Shown: piece by piece, positions 21,379 through 33,219 of the stretch
Position numbering within the stretch: the first letter of the stretch is position 1
Layout of the letters: every line of letters starts with the position of its first letter
Translations under genes and position numbers: made by a program
Source: Paraphaeosphaeria minitans
Taxonomy: Eukaryota; Ascomycota; Dothideomycetes; Pleosporales; Didymosphaeriaceae
NCBI GenBank assembly: GCA_015832175.1
Contig: WJXW01000009.1
Span: 1,488,001 to 1,552,000, forward strand
DNA: 64,000 nt
Direction of reading: 5' to 3'
The notes under the pieces: model-generated
The model's database searches: none
What the model was told of the DNA's origin: nothing
The model's input: only the letters and a program-made list of their open reading frames with translations

Positions 21379-23013
21379 ATGCTGGAATACTACGGAACCA
21401 CCATCACGACTCCGCAATTGCTCGGCGGCCTTCTCATCCTCTTTGTTGGCTATAGAGTCGTTGCCAGGTTCTCATACGATGCGAAGCTTCGCAAGCTCGG
21501 TGCGCGAGCGCCTATCCGATGGAACTGGCTCCCCCTGGAACTTGATCTGGCCTACAAGATCTTGAAAGCCGCAAGGGAGGATAAGATGTATGAGTTGTGG
21601 CTGGGGTCGTTCCAGACGTACTCTCGCAATGGCTGCTACACAATCGAAACTGGCATAGGCGAGCGTGTAATTATGACGGCCGATCCAGAGAACATCAAAG
21701 CGATCTTGGCCACTCAGTTCAAGGAGTATGGCAAGGGAGAGCAATTTCACGCGGATTGGGATGATTTCCTCGGAAATGGTGGGTACACAAAGGTGAAAGG
21801 AGCGGCCGCCCCGAAGCTAACAACCACAAGGTATTTTCAACACTGATGGACAACTCTGGCACAACTCGCGACAGTTGATTCGCCCGCAGTTCATTAAAGA
21901 GAGGTTGAGCGTCATCGAGATCTTCGAAGAGCATGTGCAAAAGCTCATGGTCAAGTTAGGCCAAGGGGAAGTGGACATGATGGATATGTTTTTTAGGTTC
22001 ACTCTTGATGCTGCCACTCACTTCTTGCTCGGTAGCAACATCGGCAGCATCGACCAACCACAGACAGCTTTCGCCGATGCTTTCACCCGAGTCCAACACA
22101 TCCAGAGCTTGATAGCAAAAGTCGGGTAAGTAAATTCTGTTTCATTCGCTCCAGATACCGCTGAGGTCGCCCTTATAGTCCCTTGAACAAGCTCATACCC
22201 CGCCATCGCATGGGCTTCTACTCCTCCCTCAAAGTCTTGGACAACTTTGTCAACATGTACATCGATAAAGCACTCGCTCTCTCCCCCAGCGAGCTTGAGG
22301 AGAAGAGCAAACACGACTCTGGTTACACGTTTCTACATGCGATTGCTGGCTACACACGCGACAGGAAAATTTTGCGCGACCAGCTGGTCTCTATCTTGCT
22401 TGCTGGTCGCGATACCACGGCTTGCACCTTGACCTGGGTTATCTACGAGTTGTCTCGCCAACCTCGTATAATTGCAAAACTACGTCAGGAGATCATTGAT
22501 ACAGTGGGCTTGGAACGACAGCCGTCTTACCAGGACCTGAAAGACATGAAGTACCTTGGGCATATCATCAACGAAGCTCTACGTCTCTACCCAGTTGTTC
22601 CGTTCAACATTCGCTTTGCACTTGAGGATACTACGCTACCAGTTGGCGGAGGACCTGACGGCACTCAGCCCATCGCCGTGCCGAAGAACACACCCGTCAG
22701 CTACTCGACGCTTATCATGCAGCGTCGTCCCGAATTGTACCCACCTCCAGAGATGGGCTTCGCTGCTGTGGACAAATTTGTTCCTGAACGATGGGATGGG
22801 TGGACCCCAAAGAGTTGGACGTACGTGCCGTTCAATGGTGGGCCGAGAATCTGCATTGGGCAGCAGTTCGCTCTTACGGAGATGGGATACACGATTGTCA
22901 GACTGTTCCAGAAGTTTGAGACGGTGGAAAATCTGATGGGAGATGAAGTTGCAGGGATGCGCTGTGATATTGTGTTGCAGCCGTCGAACAAGATTAGGGT
23001 GCAGTTCAAGTAG
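21379..23013 (+). CDS. Cytochrome P450, CYP52-like
   Basis: Exons 21379-21778, 21831-22125 and 22179-23013 give 509 residues. The N-terminus has one hydrophobic anchor (LLGGLLILFVGYRVVARF), fitting an ER-membrane P450. Landmarks in order: KEYGKGEQFHADWDDFLGNG and LWHNSRQLIRPQF (CYP52-type N-terminal motifs), the I-helix LLAGRDTTACTL, the ExxR helix EALRLYP, and the heme loop FNGGPRICIGQQFAL with the axial Cys. CYP52 enzymes hydroxylate the terminal carbon of alkanes or fatty acids; family placement is from these motifs by eye, and substrate is inferred. The alpha/beta hydrolase gene follows in the same direction 273 bases on, but a functional link is not shown. Confidence 0.92.
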
Positions 23014-23286
23014 AATGACCGCGAATGAATTATACGGCTAGGAGCTTATGTGATTTGGTATTTTCTATCTCAAAAGCACAGAGTCGGTTCCCGAGACACA
23101 TTTCAGGATGGAGGTGGATGGTGTTGACTTTCGTGTGTTCACTTCCGCTTCATCTGTAGAGTTAGCGTTGCATTACCTACGTCAACGTCAAAGTTACACT
23201 CGGCACAGTTCCGCCCCGTCGGAAGCTGTACCCTGGGCTTCCAATGTCAACCGCACCCCAAGAGACAATCAGCACTTCACAGCACA

Positions 23287-24135
23287 ATGCCTTTCCTTCA
23301 AATTGGTTACAAGAAGATCCATTATACGGACCTAAAGCCCGAGAGTGAGGATGCTCGCGAAACCTTCATCTTCGTGCACGGCCTGGGGTCTTCGCAGGAC
23401 TACTACCACGCTGTAGCGTCAGGTCTACAAGCTCACAATTTCCGGTGTATCACCTTCGACACCACGGGCGCGGGAAGATCCCCCTATACGCAGATCGAAC
23501 AAAGCATCCAAAGCCTCTCTGATGACGTTATCGGCATATTGGACGCGCTCGGGGTGTCGAAAGCCATAGTGGTAGGGCATTCAATGGGTGGGTAAGTTGA
23601 TCTATGGTTGCGCGCATTTCACATGTCTTACTCTGTTTACAGTATTATCGGAGCTCACCTCGCCGCCGAGCGCAGCGATCGTGTGGTGGCCGCCGTCCTC
23701 ATCGGCCCTGTTTACCCGAATCCAGCAGTCATTCCCGTCTTCGAGAAACGGATACAAACGGTGGAGAAAGAAGGTATGGAAGCCATGGCGAACACGATAC
23801 CCAACGCAGCGGTCGGAAAGCAGGCGTCGCCGCTCGCAAAAGGCTTCATCCGCGAGCTGCTCCTTGGGCAAGACACAGCGGGGTACTGCTCGAACTGCCG
23901 GGTCATTATCAACGCGAAGCCACCTGCGTACGAGAAGATCGCTGTCCCAATACTCATCCTGGCGGGCGAGGAGGACATATCGGCACCACTGGAAGGCTGC
24001 CAGAAAATGTTCAACGAGATCGGGACTGGCGAGAAGGAGCTCGAGGTCATGAAAGGCATAGGCCACTGGCATGCGCTCGAAGCGGCTGAACAGGTGGGGC
24101 AGCACATATTGTCGTTCTACCACGACATTCAGTGA
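23287..24135 (+). CDS. Alpha/beta hydrolase (3-oxoadipate enol-lactonase-like)
   Basis: Exons 23287-23591 and 23643-24135 (51-base intron, GTAAGT to ACAG) give 265 residues. The fold is clear: oxyanion region FVHGLGSSQDYY, nucleophile elbow GHSMGG with the catalytic Ser at the exon junction, acid region ILAGEEDISAP and the C-terminal catalytic His in GIGHWHALE. The start is MPFLQIGYKKIHYTDL with no signal peptide, so it is probably cytosolic. Size and motifs match small PcaD-type lactonases or esterases, but the subfamily holds many activities, so the substrate is open. Proximity to the CYP52-like P450 could suggest joint use on a lipid or aromatic compound, an inference only. Confidence 0.85.
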
Positions 24136-25491
24136 GTTGCAGATCCGGTGAAACGTGGAACAAGCACAAGTCTTTGAACTCATCCGTGACTGGCAGTCCG
24201 GCACGGGTATGCAGAGGTCGCAGTCGTTCCTCGTGATGGCCACTGGTGGCGGTGTTGGATGGTTGTTGGCGCCCCTGCACTGCATTATCGTACCTGTCTC
24301 CCATTATCGCCACAGTTTCCGCGCATGCAAGCTGGAGGCAAGGGTCGTTTCTCGAATGCTCCAGCCTCTCACAGCCTTTGCTCTCAATCAAAGTTGTTGC
24401 GCAATACGAAAAGCCTGCCATGTCATCCATCCTCTTCGCATGAGCTAGGTACTCCCGTGACTGCGGATTTCCAAAGCCACGGCACCCGGGCCTCATTGCG
24501 CCTGGCGTAGCATTTGGAGTCATTTGTACGCACTCAGGCCTAACATAAGACCTCTGGTGCCTTGCGACTCGCTTCAACATGCCGTTCATTGCCAGGTGAC
24601 TTGGCCCGACATCGCTACGCGCCGCGATTCGGCCCTAACCGCTGTCCGTGCGTGAATGTGTGGATGGGAAACGAGGCTGCGTATCGTTATTCGCACGCCC
24701 CTCGTCTCTCCAAGCTCCCTCCCTCACAGGGTGCATCACCAGCCCAGCCAAATGATGCTCGTTCCTGATCCTGGGGCCTGGCTTCCGCCCCCATAGCACG
24801 CATGTGAAAATCGGCATCATACCCAGCCCCTCTGTGCTCCCCAAGGCATGCAGCGTTATTGACATAGGAAGGCTTTCAGTCGTTGCCCACTTTCAGTTCA
24901 TACTTTCTTTCATCGTCTTTTCTGCTGCGGGTCCGCTAACCTGTTGTGTTTCCGAAGCGGATCCCGCGCTCTCCATCTGAGGCGGTGAACAGTAGAGCGT
25001 CTAAAAACCCACCAGTTACTGTTCCCGGTCCAACGCTGCCGTCGCGCATCGCCCGCCTAGTGATCTGGGTCTAGCCGCGCTCTCCACTGAACTAGGGGAT
25101 CGTCGTTCGTGCCATCTGAGGCTTTGGCATTTATGGTGTGTTGAGGCACCTCCGACTCAGACCGCACTTTGCGCGCCATTGCTGCTGCTGGGTCCAGCGC
25201 TCTGAAATCTCCTTGCTCATTGTGTGCGCTGAGCAACGCATCACTTTACTTTCTTCTTGTTCACGAGCCTTTGTTCTATTGTTGGACGAGTCCTATTTCC
25301 ACGTTTGTCCCAAGGTTCGCGCCCTCTATTGCGCCAGGTAGACTGGAGTCCCATTTACTGTGACATGCCACTGACGAGTGGTTCAGAACATGCTCCCCAC
25401 ACTTCGATAACGATCTCTTTGGCTGTTTTGATATACGGCCTCTTCGCCTTGGCTGGACTTTCATTTTCTTTTCGGCCCATCTGCCGCCGCC
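24136..25491. other. Intergenic, no gene recognised
   Basis: About 1.35 kb. Open frames on both strands are short and motif-free. The last several hundred bases are probably the promoter and leader of the gene at 25492. Confidence 0.4.
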
Positions 25492-26397
25492 ATGGACCGG
25501 ACAGACAGTGCCTTCCACGAAACCTTTCGCGTGGTACCATCCGATACTACACCAAAGACAACTTCCAAAAGTAAGACTGCTTCTGGAAGAAACCACGACT
25601 ATCGACATAAATTCAGCAGCTGCCATCTCAAAGACCAAAACTCCACTACACGCCCAGGCCCAGAGACGCCGAACGCTACCCCTCGGAAATCCACAGAACC
25701 ACGCCGCAAATCCATTACAACAAACTCATCCAACTCAACAAAGTCACGTCGACGCCGCCATGGCTCCGCCCCCTCCTCCCGCCGGACATCTTGCACCGTC
25801 ATCGACCCTTCCAGACCAACACGCCACTACCGAATCAATAGCTTTCAGACATATCCTACCCTCAACCGCGACATCGACGACGTGCTCGCACTTCATTTCC
25901 GGTCCTGCAGCTTGTTCCAGAATTCCACACATCAGCCGAGCCTCCCAAGCCCCACCATGTCCGCATACGGCCCAAGCGTAGACGCGGAGATTGGCGCCAC
26001 ACCAGGGTCCCAGCCGCAAGCGAGCATGCGCGAGTCCGGGTCGCCGGTGCTGGACGAGAAAACGGGGGCTACAGCCGATGTTGGCGAAGACACCACCATG
26101 CACTGGATGTCACCCTCGACGCGTAAGATCCAGTACGAGAAGATTGATCGGGCAAGCACTGGGGTTAGGGGCCTCTTTCATAGAATCATGCCGCGATGCG
26201 TGTCTGGACCGGGATCGCAGCGTTTCTTCGAGGAGGAGAAGTCGGATGCGGGATCTGTCCGTCGGTATCGGATGGATCTGTCGGGTGAGGAAGAGGACTT
26301 GAAGAGCATTTCGGGCCTGAGGATGCAGCGACGGAAGCTGGCGAGGTTGACGACGCAGAGGGGCGAGACTGGGAAGAAGGTGTTTGGATGCTTCTAA
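25492..26397 (+). CDS. Fungal protein of unknown function, 301 aa
   Basis: An intron-free frame with a strong start context (GCCGCCGCC before ATGG). The first half is low-complexity, rich in Ser, Thr, Lys, Arg and Pro (KSTEPRRKSITT, SRRRRHGSAP), looks disordered and could carry a nuclear localisation signal. The C-terminal third looks more conserved: STRKIQYEKIDRASTGVRG, LFHRIMPRCVSG, then an acidic stretch and a Lys/Arg-rich end closing KVFGCF. An inner ATG at 25957 (MSAYGPSVDAEIG) could begin a shorter form holding only the ordered part. No membrane segment or signal peptide is seen. I do not recognise the family and assign no function. Confidence 0.6.
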   Translation: MDRTDSAFHETFRVVPSDTTPKTTSKSKTASGRNHDYRHKFSSCHLKDQNSTTRPGPETPNATPRKSTEPRRKSITTNSSNSTKSRRRRHGSAPSSRRTSCTVIDPSRPTRHYRINSFQTYPTLNRDIDDVLALHFRSCSLFQNSTHQPSLPSPTMSAYGPSVDAEIGATPGSQPQASMRESGSPVLDEKTGATADVGEDTTMHWMSPSTRKIQYEKIDRASTGVRGLFHRIMPRCVSGPGSQRFFEEEKSDAGSVRRYRMDLSGEEEDLKSISGLRMQRRKLARLTTQRGETGKKVFGCF

Positions 26398-26857
26398 GGC
26401 GGAGGACGTTGACGATTCACGGCCTTGACATTTCGCGCTGCATGATACCCATGGTACGCTTTTTTTGTTCTTTTCCTTGTTTGGGGAACTTGTATGATAC
26501 CTCGACGGTTTGTTTGAATGTTTTTTAATCCCTAGATACGTAAGCGCGCCGTTACATAGCAATGAGAGCTCTGACATTTGTTGAGATTCTTCGTTTTCTG
26601 GGACTTTGTGACATTGTGCGCTTCACTCTATGCCCGAAGAGGGCACTTTAAATGGTCGAACTCGCCTCGAGGGCCTTCCAATCGAGTATGTACATGCGAA
26701 TATCTGTCCAATATGCCGCACCATCACCGTTGCACACTGTTTGTCCATGCACCCCCTCTGTCATGTCGAGGAACAAGCCTGCGCTATGCCAGGAAGGAAA
26801 CACATCAAGGTGCTGCTGTCCCTTTCGATATGTCGTAACGTCGTTCCACTAGTAGGC

Positions 26858-27166
26858 TCATAGCTTCGCTTCCGCTTTGAGCGTTCCGACCTTGAGCTTC
26901 TCCCCGTACTTCTTCAGCACGCTTTCGTTGTGGAACTGTTGTCCAGTCAATCCCTGCCCAATGGCCAGTAGCTGTGTAGATGAACATACCTTCCAGAACT
27001 GCTTGCTGGCGTCCTTTCCACCAACCCTCTTCAATATCTTTGCGCCGCCAGGATGCTCGTCAACGAAGCTCTCCAGGGCGTAGACGCCGTCGTCGATTAT
27101 GATGTATAGGCCCTTGTCGACATCTTTGTGCTCGGCCACCTGCTTCGCTGTGAAGGACTCCGACAT
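26858..27166 (-). CDS. Soluble cytochrome b5-like heme protein
   Basis: Exons 27166-26990 and 26935-26858 (54-base intron, GTATGT to ACAG) give 84 residues. The cytochrome b5 fold is evident: TAKQVAEHKDVDKGLYIIID, then DEHPGGAKIL with the first axial His in HPGG, GGKDASKQFW, and the second His in KFHNES just after the splice. It carries electrons between reductases and acceptors such as desaturases or hydroxylases. There is no C-terminal membrane anchor, so it is a small soluble member. The intron is a multiple of three and stop-free. Retaining it would insert 18 residues immediately before the second heme ligand, an arrangement that would probably disturb heme binding. Confidence 0.9.
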   Translation of the reverse strand: MSESFTAKQVAEHKDVDKGLYIIIDDGVYALESFVDEHPGGAKILKRVGGKDASKQFWKVCSSTQLLAIGQGLTGQQFHNESVLKKYGEKLKVGTLKAEAKL

Positions 27167-28586
27167 CGTAGGTACTGGCGGACAGCGGTCGGGTAGTGGT
27201 TGCGGGTCGCTGGGTATCGCGGTATAAATGCAGAGGGACGACGTATAGATATGGTTGGAGTGGAAAATGCGGGGACGGAAAGGAGACTGTGGGAATTGAA
27301 TCGCGAACGACCTGTTCGATGATGGCAGACGCAGACACCGTTCTACCTCGGCTCAAGGTAAGTTGACTTTCGGCGGGGTCGTGATTGGTCGGCATGTTGT
27401 CAGGGTGCACGTGCCGTTTTGCTAGCCTTGGGGAGAGTATGCTCATTCCGACAACACTACTGCCGACTCCATGTCAGCATTGATTGAGCGGCTGCAACGT
27501 TGTTGTTGATAAACCATCTCAAGGCAATTCTGTTCGTGAGCATGCCTGACAAGTCTCAAAGGCTCTTTTGAGTGATGTCTTTTCCATTCGCACACATTTC
27601 CGAGCCTCACAAGTCTTGTTCTTCTCGGCTGGGCACATCCACATTTCAGCCAGGAAGATCTCGGGCTTTAGGTTGTAGACAGGTTGGGGAAAGCTGCCAC
27701 ACACTCTGTGGATATCCTATTCTTCTCAGGCTTGGTTGGAAGATTGCCAATCTTGTCCAGATTGATGTTGACAGCGGTGACTGGGCAATCTCTCAGTTCA
27801 GAGATGCACAGCTTCTGCGGCGGATGCTGCATTTCGTTATTGTACAGAATGCAAAGAAGCGCATGCTACTTTCAAATTGCAAACACACCGTCGCCTTCAT
27901 CGTCCGCTCTGGTACGCATGTCTATGGCAGGCGGGAGCCGCGTGAAGATCAGCTTCTTGCTGTTAAATTTCAGTTGGCTCGAATGGAGGGTGATTGCACC
28001 ATTGTCAGGAGTGGCTTGGGATGCTAAAGGGAAAAAGCACACAGTGACGTTAAGAGTATGGAGGACGGAGGAACTGAGGCAAAGCATCGATCCATGCCAT
28101 TCTATAGAAGCGAGTAGGTATGAGCTAAGACAAGGTGGTGCATGTTCCAGCACAGCAACTCCAAAGCATCCACCACTAGCCACGTACATGCACCTAGCGA
28201 ACATGGTGCGGCCTGCCTCACAACGCCCACTCCGTCCTTGACAGCGCGCGTGCAGCGCGCCGTCCGGCTTGGTCCTGCACCTGCACCTCATGATGTCATG
28301 CGCAGCGCGAACTTCCAAGGTCGCACAGGAACACCATCGACGGCCTCGCCGCAGCGCATGCACGTATAATATCCACTCGCCGCCCGCATTGCGCCCTCGC
28401 TTCAGCCCTGCCACGATTAACGACTGACGATCTAATACCTGCCATACCATACCTAGTTGTTACGAACACCTGTTCGCGACCCAGAACCCAATTCACGCAC
28501 GAACCTGCCTGCAGACCTGCCATCCTGCATCCGCCCAGCTATCCTACCTACCTCCACAAGTGCGAACTGCATTGCTAGAATCAAGC
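27167..28586. other. Intergenic, no gene recognised
   Basis: About 1.4 kb between divergent genes. Frames such as that at 27572-28027 have no motif and overlap others on both strands. Confidence 0.4.
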
Positions 28587-29037
28587 ATGTGTCTCTTCAC
28601 CACCAAGCCAACCCGCACATACCACGACTCGGTCGTCGACCCGCCGCGCCACTCCTCCCGCTACTCGGCGCACACCGCCGGCCGGATGAGCTTGCCTGCG
28701 AACAAGCGCTCGAGCTATCGGCACTCGACAGAGTGCGTTTTCCTCCATCTCCAACTCCAACCCCAATTCCAAACTCCGACCCTGGCCAGGCTAGGCCACT
28801 CCTCGCCCCCTCCTCATAGGCTCCCTCGGGGTGGTGCACTGACGGGTGCATAGGTACGTCGACTACGAAGTCGAGCCGCGGCGCAGCAGCCGGGTGATTG
28901 AGTACGTGGAGCCGGCGGGGGCAAGGAGGAGTAGAAGTGTGGTTCGGGAGCGGGATGTGGATTACTACCGGGGAAGCAGGAGGAGTCTAGGGGAGGGGGA
29001 TGTGGTGAGAAGGAGTGTGAGTCGGGTGCGGTATTAG
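28587..29037 (+). CDS. Small Arg/Ser/Tyr-rich fungal protein
   Basis: Exons 28587-28732 and 28854-29037 (121-base intron, GTGCGT to ATAG) give 109 residues. The start MCLFTTKPTRTYHDSVVDPP is followed by a basic, Ser/Tyr-rich stretch. The join reads YRHSTEYVDYEVEPRRSSRV and the tail alternates acidic and basic residues (VVRERDVDYYRGSRR), ending SRVRY. There is no signal peptide, membrane span or known domain. It may be a disordered fungal protein, possibly nucleic acid- or membrane-associated through its charge; that is only a guess. The intron and both splice joins keep a compositionally uniform protein, which supports a real gene. Confidence 0.6.
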
Positions 29038-29278
29038 ACTAGCGCCCTTCCGGTTGTGCTGGTTGGCGAGGTCGGCGGAGGGTCAGAGTGCACATCTACA
29101 TGCAAGAGCGTTCTGGATTTGTTGGCGCGGCTGGTGGTTTACGGGAACGAAGGATAGATGCTGCACGGGAGTGGATCTTGAGGGACGCAATATTGCACTC
29201 TATGGATGCGGCAGTCGCCTGCGCTTCGATCTACCATAATAATGAAACTCGCCCAGACGTCTTCCCAAAATCGTCTTT

Positions 29279-31517
29279 CTACTTCAACTGCGTGGGCTCC
29301 TTGGCCTCCTCCTTCACCTCCTTTTCATCCGTGAATAGCGTCTCCTGCGCAGACCACAGCTCCGAATACAGCCCCGCCCGATCGACAAGCTGCTCGTGCG
29401 TTCCGCTCTCTGCCACACTGCCCTCTTTCAGACAGATGATGAGATCCGAGTCGTAGATGGTGCGCAGTCGATGCGCGACGAAAACGGACGTGCGCTTCTT
29501 TTCTTTGAGGATGGAGTTTATGTGCGAGAGAAGGGCTTGCTCGGTGTGCGTGTCCAGTGCCGAGGTCTGCGGGTTACATTAGCAGATAGTGGAGGTATGA
29601 GGATGGAAGAAACGCACCGCTTCGTCAAAGAACAGCAGTGGCGGGTCCTTGAGAATAAGCCGCGACACCGCCAGCCGCTGCTTCTCGCCGCCCGAGATCA
29701 TCATACCCCGCTCGCCTACCATGGTGTTGTACCCATCCGGGAAATTGGCAATGGTTTCATGCACATGTGCGCGCCGCGCAGCCTCCATGACCTGCGCGTC
29801 CGTCGCTTCCAGGTTTCCATACCTCATGTTGTGCCCGATGGTGTCGTTAAAGAGCGGCGTATCCTGGGGCACCACACCGATGGCCTTGCGCAGGCTCTCC
29901 AAGCTCACGTCACGGATGTCTTGCCCGTCAATGAGGATGCGACCCTCTTGCACGTCGTAGTAGCGGAACAGCAGGCGGAGGATGGTGGATTTCCCGCAGC
30001 CGCTGGGGCCGACGATGGCGACCTTCTTTCCCGCGGGGATGGTCAGATTGAGGTTCTTGAGAATGGGGCGGTCGGGCCGGTAGCCAAAGGTGACGTTTTC
30101 GAATTTGAGCTCGCCCGAGCTGAGGAGGAGGGGTTTCGCGTTGGGCTTGTCCTGGACCTTGAGTTCGACCTTTTGGAGGTTGAAGAGGGTTTCCATGTCG
30201 AGGAGACTCTGGCGCAGCTCGCGGTAGACGGAACCGAGGAAGTTGAGCGGAACGGATAGCTGGAACACGAGCTGGTTGACCATGACGAGGTCGCCGACTG
30301 TCAGGCTACCGTTCGCTACGCCGTCGGCGGCCAGATACATCATGGCGGTCAAGGCGCTGGAGAAGATCAAGTTTTGGCCAGAGTTGAGCAGAGCGAGGGA
30401 AGTTGCGACCTTGATTGACGCTCTTTCGTAGCCGAGGAGCGCGTTGTTGTATTTTGCGACTTCATACTTTTCGTTATTGAAGTATTTGACAGCCTCGTAA
30501 TTGATCAGGGAGTCGACTGCGACGGTTGCTGCTTTGTTGTCTGCGGCGTTGGCTTGCTTGCGATACTTTGTTCGCCAAGCGGTGGTCAGAATGGTGAAGG
30601 CAGTGTATGCGACCATGGTGGTGCCGGTAATGAAGGCGAATTTGGCACCATAGTTGTATGTCTAGCAGTGTGAGCGGGGGCGCATGGTAGACGAAGAGAT
30701 TACACACCAGGATACCACAGACAAGAGAGATTTCCAAAGCAGTCGGCAGCACGTGGAAGACCATGGATGTCAGCAAGAAGCTGATGCCTTTGGTTCCACG
30801 GTCGATTGCTCGCGTCAAGCCACCGGTCTGCCGCGACAGATGGAAGCTCTGGTCCAACCTCAGCAGGTGTTCATAGACTTTGCAAGCAACCGATCTGATG
30901 GCGTTCTGGGAGACACTGGCGAAGACTGCGTTGCGCACTTCCTGGAACACAGTCGCGCCAATACGTGTGGCGCCGTCTACATGGTTTAGTGGCTGAAGCA
31001 AGGGCTTCTAGGTGTTGTTCTTACAGGCTACAATCATGCTCCCAGCGACAGTCCAAGCAGTGCCTCCCAAAGCAGCAAAGTCAATGTTCATTGAGTCGAC
31101 AATGCTCTTGAAGTAGAAGGGCACCTGGACGTTGAGCACTTTGGCACCGACCAACAGTACCACGCTCAGGCCCACACGAAACCTGGTGCCCATGTTATCC
31201 TTGGGCCACAGGTAATGCGACATCTCCTTTATAATGGCCCAGTCTGCCTTGCGCTGCTCCTTGTTGGTCACTGTCTGCTCGGCCAACAAGGTGGTCGGCT
31301 TCGCAGGCTGAGCTGCTTTGGTCTTGTGCATAGCATCCTTGGAGCCTGGAGCTGGAGCCGGAGCTCCCTGAGTGGTGTCTGTCCGCTGACCATGTACATT
31401 TTTTCTGTGGAGGGGGCTCGAGGTGAAGACACGGGCGGAGAGGAAAGCGTGCTGCGGGCGGAGGGGGCGGTGGAGGGTTGGCCGGCAGGCGGCGCGGGCA
31501 AGCGGAGGTATCAGCAT
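29279..31517 (-). CDS. ATM1: Mitochondrial ABC transporter ATM1
   Basis: Exons 31517-31025, 30976-30708, 30661-29618 and 29566-29279 give 697 residues, the size of fungal Atm1. This half-transporter of the inner mitochondrial membrane exports a glutathione-linked sulfur/iron-sulfur intermediate needed for cytosolic and nuclear Fe-S protein assembly. A basic presequence ([16 protein letters not shown]) precedes the membrane domain. The splice joins restore [20 protein letters not shown] and [16 protein letters not shown], typical of the family. The nucleotide-binding domain shows Walker [11 protein letters not shown]-loop VVPQDTPLF, signature [13 protein letters not shown] and Walker B LLFFDEATSALD across the last splice, then the switch His in FVAHRL. 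The gene is head to head with AIM24. Confidence 0.95.
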
Positions 31518-31810
31518 GGCGACTTCACATGTTCAGGCGTCCGGAGCTGGAGAGGAGGAAAGCAGGCATTAGAATGCTTCGCGGCGTCAGCCTGGAAGCA
31601 ATTGGGACGAGGAGAGGACGAGAAGAGCTCCCGCGCATCGGCGGCGGGACGTTTTCGAGCTGCATGGCGTCAGAGCTTGGGAGCTTAGCGTGCTTGCTTG
31701 CTTGCTGGGCTGGCTGGTTGCAACGCGCGTAGGGCTGGCCGAAGCCGAAGACGAAGACGAAGACTGCAACGGCGCCTGCACAACGACCAGCGCCCGTCGA
31801 AAGGCACATC
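31518..31810. promoter_or_regulatory. Bidirectional promoter region, ATM1/AIM24
   Basis: 293 bases separate the two start codons, which point away from each other. No TATA box is obvious. Both products are mitochondrial, so shared control is plausible, but no specific binding site was identified. Confidence 0.5.
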
Positions 31811-33057
31811 ATGCACCGTTCCGCAGCAACCCCTTGGGCGACTCTCGTCCGGCGCACATTGCAGCGCCATGCTCGGCGGCGGACGCCTGCTGCCCGGCAC
31901 ATCACCATCACCGCCACCACTTCCTCCGAGCCAGTGCTCGACCAGCACGTCTCAGTGAGCCCGTCGGCCGCGCCCTCGCTCTCGCCAGGTATGAGGCATG
32001 CCAAATGGCTTTCCACAAGCTAACAGGACTAGATGCGCGCTTCGAGGTTGTCGGCTCGCCGTTTTCGCTTCTTTCTGTCTCGCTCGCCGCCTCGCAACAA
32101 CTCTATACCCGCCGCGGAACCCTCGTAGGCTTCAGCGGCAACCCCGAAAACGCACTGTCGAGCCTTTCCTTCCTCGAGCCCTTCAGGCGCGCCCTCGTGG
32201 GCATTCCCTTCCTCTACCAGAAGGTCTCCTCCACCAGCCCCGTCACGGCTCTCATATCCACCCAATCGCCCATATCGTCGATAGTGACAGTGCACCTCGA
32301 TGGCAGGCAGGACTGGATCATATCGCAACGGCAAGCGCTGCTCGCGTGGACCGGCCAGACGCTGTCGCTGAAGCCGCAGTTCAATGCGAAGCTGGGCCTC
32401 GCGAACTGGGGAAACACCTACATCACCGGGCGTGGGCTGCTTGCGCTCGCAGGCAGCGGCCAGATCTACCATGTGCAGCTCAAGGCCGGCGAGAGCTACA
32501 TCGCGCACCCGAGCAACGTCGTCGCATACACGGCCTCAGCAACCCCGCCGCTGCCCTTCCGCTTCAGGTCGTCGAGCCTGCGCTTCCAGGTCCCGGATCT
32601 CGGCTTCGGGTCCCTGGCGCAGAATGTGCGCTTCTTCAGAGAGATGAGCAAGACAGCTGCGTGGAGGACCACCGCTTCTGTATACCACACGCTCAAGACG
32701 TGGTTGCGGCGGTCAATATGGGGCGATCGCGTGCGTACACTCTGATGCCATCAACCTGACGTCGCTAACGATTCATTCCAGCTATTCCTAAAGTTCGAAG
32801 GCCCCGCCACCATGCTCATCTCCTCCCGCGCCTCGCGCATTAGCGACGCACTCGCATTGAGAGATGTCAGCGAGATCGCAGACAGCCCGCCTGGCGCCGT
32901 TCAGGACGCCGTATCCAAGAAGATCGAGCAGGAAATAAAGGACATTGCCGACTCCAAGCCCGCACCCATCGCCCACTCCGACAACACGGTAGTGCGGTAC
33001 GCGACTGTGCGCGCGGGCAAAGCCGAGTTCGAAAAGCCGACTGAAAGGTCGACATAG
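31811..33057 (+). CDS. AIM24: AIM24 family mitochondrial biogenesis protein
   Basis: Exons 31811-31988, 32033-32730 and 32782-33057 give 383 residues. Exon 1 codes for a basic, Ala/Arg-rich presequence ([20 protein letters not shown]). The body matches Aim24 by memory: [72 protein letters not shown] and [18 protein letters not shown], then after intron 2 [19 protein letters not shown]. Yeast Aim24 is a mitochondrial inner-membrane protein that supports MICOS and respiratory complexes. The first intron has two acceptors six bases apart (TAACAG and ACTAG). I chose the second because the CTAAC branch motif is too close to the first; the first would add Gly-Leu. The 31690 frame that runs in from upstream is not used. 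Confidence 0.9.
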
Positions 33058-33219
33058 CGTCTAGGGCGAAAGACTGGGTGAAATGACAAACTATCAGCAC
33101 GAAATTTGTAGCATACTGTACACCTTTGTACGAATACCACCATCATAGCGGACCTGCTTCCCTATTTACATTTCAAACCATGTGACGTTGGACTTTGAAG
33201 AGGATTGATGAGGGCAAAG

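Noticed and set aside
31690..32032. In-frame extension of AIM24 upstream (open frame from 31690)
   Set aside because: Its start is not supported and its His/Cys-rich translation is unlike a presequence. The overlapping frame from 31811 gives a clean mitochondrial presequence and splices in phase.
32029..32759. Long frames on both strands overlapping AIM24
   Set aside because: They are shadows of a GC-rich real coding region; only the AIM24 frame carries family motifs.
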